In this document: positions 58,477 through 64,000 of the stretch, piece by piece | How positions within the stretch are numbered: position 1 is the stretch's first letter | Layout of the letters: the number at the start of each line of letters is the position of its first letter | Assembly (NCBI RefSeq): GCF_008642275.1 | Contig: NZ_CP029189.1 | Coordinates: 2,030,001-2,094,000, forward strand | Source of the DNA: Streptomyces venezuelae | GTDB lineage: Bacteria > Actinomycetota > Actinomycetes > Streptomycetales > Streptomycetaceae | DNA: 64,000 bases | Direction: 5' to 3' | Notes under the pieces: model-generated | What the model was told of the DNA's origin: nothing | The model's input: the letters and a program-made list of their open reading frames with translations, nothing else | The model's database searches: none | Position numbers and translations under genes: made by a program

Positions 58477-59472
58477 CTACGCCGGCGGGACCAGGGTGTT
58501 CTCGGAGCGGCGCCCCGCCAGGTGGTCCGCCACGTTGGCGACGGTGGTGGCGATGATCTGGCCCACGGCGTCGGCCGTGTAGTAGGCCTGGTGGGAGGTC
58601 ACCACGACGTTCGGGAAGGTGACGAGGCGGGCCAGGGTGTCGTCCTCGACGGCCTCCAGGGACTTGTCCAGGAAGAAGACCCCGGCCTCCGCCTCGTACA
58701 CGTCCAGTCCGACGCCCGTGAAGCGGCCCGCCCGGAGTTCGTCGACCAGGGCTTCGGTGTCGATCAGCCCGCCGCGGCTGGAGTTCACCAGGATCGCGTC
58801 GTCCCGCATCCGGCGCAGTGCCGTCGCATCGAGGATGCGCCGGGTGGACTCCAGCAGGGGCACGTGCAGGCTGACCAGGTCCGACGAGGCGAGCAGTTCG
58901 TCCTTGTCCACGTACTTCATGCCGAGCTCCAGGCAGGCCGGGTTCTGCACCACGTCCCAGCCCAGCAGGCGCATGCCGAAGCCGTGCGCGATCCGGGTGA
59001 ACGCCTCGCCGATCTTTCCGGTGCCGAGCACTCCGGCGGTGCGGCCGTGGAAGTCCCGGCCCATCAGCCCGTTCAGCCGGAAGTCGAAGTCGCGGGTCCG
59101 GATGGAGGCGCGGACGATCCGCCGGTTGACGGCCATCGCGAGGGTCCAGGCGAACTCGGCCACCGAGTGGGGCGAGTAGGCGGAGACCCGGCTGATGGTC
59201 ATGCCGAGGCGGCGGGCCTCGTCCAGGTCGATGTTGTTGAAGCCGGTGGACCGCTGGGCGACCAGTTTTGTCCCGCCCGCCGCCAGGACCCGCAGCACCC
59301 GGCCGTTCAGGTCGGCGTTCACGCTGGAGGAGACGATCTCGTACCCGGCGGCGATCGGCGCGGTGTCCTCGTCGAGGAAGACGTCCAGGCACCGGACCTC
59401 GTGCTGCCCCGCGAAGGCCTGCTCCAGGAGCGGCTTCTCGTCGGCGGTCACGCCGAACGCCAGGATCTCCAC
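58477..59472 (-). CDS. D-lactate dehydrogenase-like 2-hydroxyacid dehydrogenase
   Basis: A 331-residue NAD-dependent enzyme closest in pattern to E. coli LdhA. The NAD motif is GVLGTGKIGEAFTRIAHGFGMRLLGWD. Catalytic residues are Arg in VNSSRGGLID, Glu in LDVYEAEAG, and His in VVTSHQAYYT. FLDKSLEAVEDDTLARL is typical of the LdhA branch. It would reduce pyruvate to D-lactate. The GTG at 59472 is preceded by GGAG. A frame extension upstream is not conserved. It lies downstream of pfkA. Confidence 0.9.
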   Translation of the reverse strand: MEILAFGVTADEKPLLEQAFAGQHEVRCLDVFLDEDTAPIAAGYEIVSSSVNADLNGRVLRVLAAGGTKLVAQRSTGFNNIDLDEARRLGMTISRVSAYSPHSVAEFAWTLAMAVNRRIVRASIRTRDFDFRLNGLMGRDFHGRTAGVLGTGKIGEAFTRIAHGFGMRLLGWDVVQNPACLELGMKYVDKDELLASSDLVSLHVPLLESTRRILDATALRRMRDDAILVNSSRGGLIDTEALVDELRAGRFTGVGLDVYEAEAGVFFLDKSLEAVEDDTLARLVTFPNVVVTSHQAYYTADAVGQIIATTVANVADHLAGRRSENTLVPPA

Positions 59473-59539
59473 GCCTGCTCCCGCACCTCGACACCATGGG
59501 CCGTTCGTCACCCTACGGCCCATGGCGCCGGGCCGCCGC

Positions 59540-60568
59540 TCAGCCGAAGAAGACCCCGGCCTCCTGGTAGAGCGCGGGATCCACCGTCTTCAGCTTCGAC
59601 GTCGCCTCCGCGATCGGCACCCGGACGATGTCCGTCCCCTTGAGCGCGACCATCTTCCCGAAGTCCCTGTCGAGCACCGCGTCGATCGCGTGCAGCCCGA
59701 ACCGGGTCGCGAGCCACCGGTCGAAGGCGCTCGGGGTGCCGCCCCGCTGGATGTGCCCGAGCACGGTCGTGCGGGCCTCCTTGCCGGTCCGGGTCTCGAT
59801 CTCCTTGGCCAGCCACTCGCCGACGCCCGACAGCCGGACGTGGCCGAAGGAGTCCAGGGTCCCGTCCTTCAGGACCATCTCGCCGTCCCTGGGCATCGCG
59901 CCCTCCGCGACCACCACGATCGGCGCGTAGCTCGCCCGGAACCGGGAGGTCACCCAGGCGCAGACCTGGTCCACGTCGAAGCGCTGCTCCGGGACGAGGA
60001 TGACGTTGGCGCCGCCCGCGAGCCCGGAGTGCAGGGCGATCCAGCCGGCGTGCCGGCCCATGACCTCCACGACCAGGACCCGCATGTGGGACTCGGCCGT
60101 GGTGTGCAGCCGGTCGATGGCCTCGGTCGCGATGCCCACCGCGGTGTCGAAGCCGAAGGTGTAGTCGGTGGCGGACAGGTCGTTGTCGATGGTCTTGGGT
60201 ACGCCGACGCAGGGGATGCCGTATTCCTCGTACAGCCGGGCCGCGACTCCGAGGGTGTCCTCGCCGCCGATCGCGATGAGGGCGTCCACCTCGTACTTCG
60301 CGAGGTTCTCCTTGATGTCGCGCACGCCGTTCTCCGTCTTGAACGGATTGGTGCGCGAGGAGCCGAGGATGGTGCCGCCGCGGGGGAGGATGCCGCGGAC
60401 GGCGGGGATGTCGAGGGGGACGGTCCGCCCCTCGATCGCGCCCCGCCAGCCGTCCTTGAACCCGACGAACCCGCAGCCGTACTCCTGGTCGCCCTTGCGG
60501 ACGACGGCCCTGATCACCGCGTTGAGTCCGGGGCAGTCGCCGCCGCCGGTCAGCACTCCGACCTTCAT
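59540..60568 (-). CDS. pfkA: 6-phosphofructokinase
   Basis: A 342-residue phosphofructokinase of the group III (actinobacterial) type. MKVGVLTGGGDCPGLNAVIRA opens the chain. The phosphoryl-donor site reads IGGEDTLG, and the catalytic loop PKTIDNDL, where E. coli ATP-type enzymes have GGDGS and PGTIDND. MGRHAGWIA and GHIQRGGTPSAFDR follow. GGEDT/PKTIDND is the PPi-like pattern, but Streptomyces enzymes with this look have been reported to use ATP. The ATG at 60568 follows GGAG. Confidence 0.95.
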   Translation of the reverse strand: MKVGVLTGGGDCPGLNAVIRAVVRKGDQEYGCGFVGFKDGWRGAIEGRTVPLDIPAVRGILPRGGTILGSSRTNPFKTENGVRDIKENLAKYEVDALIAIGGEDTLGVAARLYEEYGIPCVGVPKTIDNDLSATDYTFGFDTAVGIATEAIDRLHTTAESHMRVLVVEVMGRHAGWIALHSGLAGGANVILVPEQRFDVDQVCAWVTSRFRASYAPIVVVAEGAMPRDGEMVLKDGTLDSFGHVRLSGVGEWLAKEIETRTGKEARTTVLGHIQRGGTPSAFDRWLATRFGLHAIDAVLDRDFGKMVALKGTDIVRVPIAEATSKLKTVDPALYQEAGVFFG

Positions 60569-60733
60569 GGAATCTCCAATCGCCATGACGGTCACGCTAG
60601 TGGTGACCCACGTCACAGCAAGGGATCTGGAGAGGTCAATTCCGGTGGAATCGTGAGGCGTTGCGTACGCCCGTTCACTCGTACGAGGACGTAAGTACGA
60701 TCGACGGGCGGTACGGACGCCCCCGGGCGGGTG

Positions 60734-61450
60734 CTACTCGTCGTCGAGGCCGCGTTCTATGGCGTAGCGGACGAGTTCCACCCGGTTGTGCAACTGCAGC
60801 TTGCCCAGGGTGTTCTGGACGTGGTTCTGCACGGTGCGGTGCGAGATGACGAGCCGCTCGGCGATCTGCTTGTACGACAGTCCCTTGGCCACGAGCCGCA
60901 GTACCTCGGTCTCGCGGTCGGTCAGTTGGGGGGCCTTCGGCTCGTCGGAGGCGGCCGGCAGGGGGTCGGTGGCCAGGCGCCGGTACTCGCCGAGCACCAG
61001 CCCCGCCAGGCCCGGGGTGAAGACCGGGTCGCCCGCGGCGGTGCGTCGGACGGCGTCGATCAGCTCCTGGGCGCCTGCGGACTTCAGCAGGTAGCCGGTC
61101 GCGCCGGACTTCACGGCCTCCAGGACGTCGGCGTGCTCGCCGCTGGCCGACAGGACGAGGACCCGCAGCGCCGGGTTGGCGCCGACCAGTTCCTTGCAGA
61201 CCTGCACGCCCGGCATGCCGGGCAGGTTGAGGTCGAGGACCAGCACGTCGGGCGTGACGGCGTGGGCCCGGCGGACCGCCTCGGGTCCGTCGCCCGCGGT
61301 GGCGACGACGTCGAAGCCGGCGGCGGCCAGGTCGCGGGCGACCGCGTCCCGCCACATCGGATGGTCGTCGACGACCATCACCCTCGTCTCGTGCGGCTCG
61401 TTCGGGCCGTGCGGCCTGGTCGGGTCGTTCACGTCGGTGTGCTCGCTCAT
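60734..61450 (-). CDS. macR: LuxR/NarL-type response regulator, MacR-like
   Basis: A 238-residue regulator. The receiver domain (about 22-140) has the phosphorylated Asp in VLVLDLNLPGMPG and acidic pocket VMVVDDHP. The LuxR helix-turn-helix (about 175-235) reads LTDRETEVLRLVAKGLSYKQIAERLVISHRTVQNHVQNTLGKL in part. It overlaps the sensor gene by ATGA. Position beside pfkA and sequence type match MacR of the MacRS morphogenesis/actinorhodin system. Confidence 0.9.
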   Translation of the reverse strand: MSEHTDVNDPTRPHGPNEPHETRVMVVDDHPMWRDAVARDLAAAGFDVVATAGDGPEAVRRAHAVTPDVLVLDLNLPGMPGVQVCKELVGANPALRVLVLSASGEHADVLEAVKSGATGYLLKSAGAQELIDAVRRTAAGDPVFTPGLAGLVLGEYRRLATDPLPAASDEPKAPQLTDRETEVLRLVAKGLSYKQIAERLVISHRTVQNHVQNTLGKLQLHNRVELVRYAIERGLDDE

Positions 61451-62664
61451 CTCTTGTCCGTCCTCCCCCTGGGTACCTTCAGTTCCACTTCGGTGCCCTG
61501 CCCGGGTACGGACACCAGGTCGGCGCTGCCGCCGAGGTCCCGCAGCCTGCCGCGGATGGACAGGGCCACCCCCATCCGGCCCTCGCCCGCCGCCTGGTCG
61601 AGCCGGCCCGCCGGAATGCCGGGGCCGTCGTCCCGGACGGTCACGATCACCTCGTCGCCCCAGTCCTCGACGAGGATCCAGGCCCGCGCCCCCTCCCCGG
61701 CGTGCTTGCGCACGTTGTCCAGGGCGGCGCCGACCGCCGCGGCCAGTTCCCTCGCGGCGGGCACGGGCAGCGGCACCGGGGTGCCCGGCTCGGCGAAGCT
61801 GACGCGGGACCCGGCGTGCGGGGCGAGGAGCGTGCGCAGGTCCAGCTCCCCGCCCTCGGCGCCCGGCTCGTCCACCTCGTACGTGTCCACGAGCGCGCCG
61901 CGCGACTCGTCGCGGGAGACCCGGGAGGGCTGGGCCATCCCGCTGGAGACCAGGGTGCGCAGCGCCACCTCCTGCTCCCCCGCCAGCCGGCCGAGCTCCT
62001 CGGCCTCGCCGCCCAGCTCGCTGCCGCGCCGCTGGACCATGGCGAGGACCTGGAGGACCCCGTCGTGGATGTCACGGGCGAGGCGCTCCCGCTCGCGGGT
62101 GGCGGCCTCGATCTCCAGGGCGCGGGCGAGGGTGTTCTCGCTGGCCCGGGCGACCTCGACCACGTAGCCGATGGCCACGGAGGCGACCCAGACGAGCAGG
62201 ACGTTGTGCAGGGTGTCCTCGGTGGGCCGGCCGGTGTGGATGGCGAGGTTGGCGGCCGCCACGAAGGTGGAGGCGAAGCAGGCCCAGCGCCAGCCGCCCT
62301 TGATGGCGAAGCCGAGGACCGCGCCCGCCGTCCAGATGGTGGGGAGGGTGGAGCCGCCCGCGTGGATCCGGGCCTGGGTGTCGGCGACCGGCGTGAGCGC
62401 GATGCCCACGATCGCGACCGTGAGGTCGGCGACGAGGAAGCCCTTGGTGCAGCTGGCGGCGTTCGCCACCTTGTGGGAGGTGGCGAGGGTCCAGACCGCG
62501 AGGAAGGCGAGGTAGCCGATCGCGACCCCGGGGCGGGGGAACTCCTTGTACGCGGCGGCGAACAGCACCGCCGCGTACACCATGGTCAGCAGCCGGTACC
62601 CGGTCAGGGCGCGCCAGAGCGGCTGCTCCACCGACATGCGTACGACGCGTTCGCGTTTCGCCAT
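61447..62664 (-). CDS. macS: MacS-type sensor histidine kinase
   Basis: A 405-residue membrane sensor. About five to six helices (residues 15-185) sense an unknown signal. The HisKA_3 dimerisation box is LARDIHDGVLQVLAMVQRRG with the phospho-His. The ATPase domain is shortened: ALDNVRKHAGEGARAWILVEDW and VRDDGPGIP are present. The ATG at 62664 has GAGGGG seven bases upstream; an in-frame GTG at 62673 is less likely. It is followed by macR. Confidence 0.9.
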   Translation of the reverse strand: MAKRERVVRMSVEQPLWRALTGYRLLTMVYAAVLFAAAYKEFPRPGVAIGYLAFLAVWTLATSHKVANAASCTKGFLVADLTVAIVGIALTPVADTQARIHAGGSTLPTIWTAGAVLGFAIKGGWRWACFASTFVAAANLAIHTGRPTEDTLHNVLLVWVASVAIGYVVEVARASENTLARALEIEAATRERERLARDIHDGVLQVLAMVQRRGSELGGEAEELGRLAGEQEVALRTLVSSGMAQPSRVSRDESRGALVDTYEVDEPGAEGGELDLRTLLAPHAGSRVSFAEPGTPVPLPVPAARELAAAVGAALDNVRKHAGEGARAWILVEDWGDEVIVTVRDDGPGIPAGRLDQAAGEGRMGVALSIRGRLRDLGGSADLVSVPGQGTEVELKVPRGRTDKR

Positions 62665-62702
62665 CTCCCCCACCCCTCGCGGGCGGTTCCGCCCACGCGC
62701 AG

Positions 62703-63467
62703 CTACTCCGACGTGCCGTCGGCCTTCTCGGGCTTCCCGGCCTTCTCGCTCCTGGCAGCCTTCTCCGCCTTCTCCGCCTTCTCGGCGTCGGCGATCTGGC
62801 GCTTGGCCGCCGTCGCGTAGATGTCGACGTACTCCTGGCCGGAGAGCTTCATGATCTCGTACATGACCTCGTCGGTCACCGAGCGGAGGATGAAGCGGTC
62901 GCTGTCCATGCCGTGGTAGCGGCTGAAGTCCAGCGGCTTGCCGATCCGGATCCCCGGGCGCATCAGCTTGGGGACCACCTTGCCGGGCGGCTGGATCTTC
63001 TCCGTGTCGATCATCGCCACGGGGATCACGGGCGCACCGGTGGCCAGGGCCACGCGGGCCAGACCGCCGGGCTTGCCGCGGTAGAGCCGTCCGTCGGGTG
63101 AACGCGTGCCCTCGGGGTAGATACCGAACAGCTCTCCGCGCTCGATGACCTGGATGCCGCTCTGGATCGCGGCCTCACCGGCTCCGCGGGCGCCCGAGCG
63201 GTCCACCGGAAGCTGGCCGACGCCCTTGAAGAAGGCGGCCGTCAGCTTGCCCTTGACCCCCGGGGAGGTGAAGTACTCCGCCTTCGCGATGAAGGTGACC
63301 TTCCGGTCCAGCACCGCCGGGAGGAAGAAGGAGTCGGAGAAGGACAGGTGGTTGCTCGCGAGGATCGCCGGCCCCTCCGCGGGAATGTTCTCGAGGCCCT
63401 CCACCCACGGCCTGAAAGCGAGCTTCAGTGAACCGCCGATGGAGAACTTCATTGCGCCGTAGATCAA
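62703..63467 (-). CDS. 1-acyl-sn-glycerol-3-phosphate acyltransferase (PlsC family)
   Basis: A 254-residue phospholipid acyltransferase. The NHLSFSDSF (HX4D) catalytic motif, FFKGVGQLPVDRS, YPEGTRSPDGRLYRGK and VIPVAMIDTEK are the four PlsC blocks. The C-terminal 25 residues are Lys/Glu/Ala repeats (EKAEKAEKAARSEKAGKPEKA), probably helical. Start TTG at 63467 has AGGAAGG upstream; ATG at 63452 lacks a site. It probably makes phosphatidic acid. Confidence 0.92.
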   Translation of the reverse strand: MIYGAMKFSIGGSLKLAFRPWVEGLENIPAEGPAILASNHLSFSDSFFLPAVLDRKVTFIAKAEYFTSPGVKGKLTAAFFKGVGQLPVDRSGARGAGEAAIQSGIQVIERGELFGIYPEGTRSPDGRLYRGKPGGLARVALATGAPVIPVAMIDTEKIQPPGKVVPKLMRPGIRIGKPLDFSRYHGMDSDRFILRSVTDEVMYEIMKLSGQEYVDIYATAAKRQIADAEKAEKAEKAARSEKAGKPEKADGTSE

Positions 63468-63622
63468 CTCGAAAGCCTTCCTGTGTCTGTCGAACAGACC
63501 ATATCCCGTGCCTACACCGGCAGTGGCCCGACGACCCTGGCCGGTGCCACCCCGGTCGCGTACGGTGAAGTCACACAGAGCAACGCACCCACCCGACGTC
63601 CATCATGATCAAGGAGACCCTG

Positions 63623-64000
63623 GTGCCCGTCCTCCCTGGAGCCGAGCCGTTCCGCCACGAGGGCGGTGAGGTCGGCGTCCTCCTCTGCCACGGCTTCACC
63701 GGTTCCCCGCAGTCCCTGCGCCCCTGGGCCGAGTATCTCGCCGGGCGGGGTCTCACGGTGTCGCTTCCGCTGCTGCCCGGACACGGGACGCGCTGGCAGG
63801 ACATGCAGCTCACGGGCTGGCAGGACTGGTACGCCGAGGTCGACCGCGCCCTGCGGGAGCTGCTGGAGCGGTGCGCGCAGGTGTTCGTCTTCGGGCTGTC
63901 GATGGGCGGGGCGCTGACCCTGCGGCTGGCGGCCAAGCACGGGGACGCCATCAGCGGCATCGTGCTCGTCAACCCGGCCAACAAGGTGCACGACCCGCTG
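63623..64000 (+). CDS. Carboxylesterase/alpha-beta hydrolase (N-terminal part; runs off the window)
   Basis: The first 126 residues are visible. LLCHGFTGSPQSLRPWAEYLAGRGLTV holds the oxyanion HG motif, and FGLSMGGALTLRL the nucleophile Ser in GxSxG. This is the Est30/YvaK carboxylesterase type. The GTG at 63623 has AAGGAG six bases upstream; an in-frame ATG at 63605 is less likely. The catalytic Asp and His are beyond the window. It is divergent from the PlsC gene. Confidence 0.9.
   Translation, partial: MPVLPGAEPFRHEGGEVGVLLCHGFTGSPQSLRPWAEYLAGRGLTVSLPLLPGHGTRWQDMQLTGWQDWYAEVDRALRELLERCAQVFVFGLSMGGALTLRLAAKHGDAISGIVLVNPANKVHDPL

Overview
The window is high-GC actinobacterial DNA and almost certainly from a Streptomyces chromosome. 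The evidence is the very high G+C, abundant GTG starts, start/stop overlaps of the NTGA type, and the gene order lspA-rluD, DksA-like, ileS, divIVA-yggT-sepF-yggS-pgeF-ftsZ-ftsQ-murG-ftsW-murD-mraY-murF-murE-ftsI-ftsL-rsmH. SAV_6107-type HEPN, MacRS, class II DAHP synthase and an NWWW trp leader point the same way. It is core chromosome rather than a genomic island; the only recognisable mobile gene is a lone TnpB.

Layout. 1-3.7 kb (minus): the start of a Na+/H+ antiporter, a GNAT acetyltransferase, RluD-type pseudouridine synthase, LspA and a zinc-finger DksA-like protein with a Lys/Ala-rich tail. 4.0-7.5 kb (plus): ileS behind a T-box leader. 7.5-8.2 kb: a large imperfect palindrome built around a dispersed repeat. 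8.2-26.4 kb (minus): the division and cell wall (dcw) cluster. 26.8-32.3 kb (plus): beta-carbonic anhydrase, then a MoxR ATPase / DUF58 / membrane transglutaminase operon. 32.8-36.5 kb (minus): an ABC ATPase, YhgE/Pip membrane protein and TetR operon with a perfect 28-bp palindromic operator. 36.6-40.9 kb (plus): HEPN protein, methyltransferase, DUF3040, DUF4126 and a phytoene-desaturase-like flavoprotein. 40.9-45.4 kb (minus): a Tyr/Gln-rich membrane protein, metF, thiE, an Rv2175c-like DNA-binding protein and a ferredoxin-reductase-like flavoprotein. 45.4-47.8 kb (plus): thiOSG under a TPP riboswitch. 48-49.2 kb: TnpB. 49.3-52.7 kb (plus): PASTA kinase, endonuclease IV and a DUF4396 protein behind a CsoR-like box. 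52.7-54.3 kb: molybdopterin oxidoreductase, bacterioferritin and its ferredoxin. 54.4-58.0 kb: divergent DAHP synthase and fused anthranilate synthase with a leaderless trp attenuator. 58.1-63.5 kb (minus): small membrane protein, D-lactate-dehydrogenase-like enzyme, phosphofructokinase, MacRS two-component system and PlsC acyltransferase. 63.6 kb to the end: the start of a carboxylesterase.

How the genes work together. The central block makes lipid II (murE, murF, mraY, murD, murG), moves and polymerises it at the septum (ftsW, ftsI, ftsL, ftsQ, ftsZ, sepF) and organises polar growth (divIVA). The PASTA kinase is a plausible sensor of the same wall. DAHP synthase and anthranilate synthase feed tryptophan. 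The thi genes on both sides of a flavoprotein make the thiazole and join it to the pyrimidine.

The most useful regulatory readings are the T-box, TPP riboswitch, trp attenuator, TetR palindrome, CsoR-like box and iron boxes. The least explained features are the 7.5-8.0 kb palindrome with its related dispersed repeats, the swapped GXHH signature of IleRS, and the lone TnpB.
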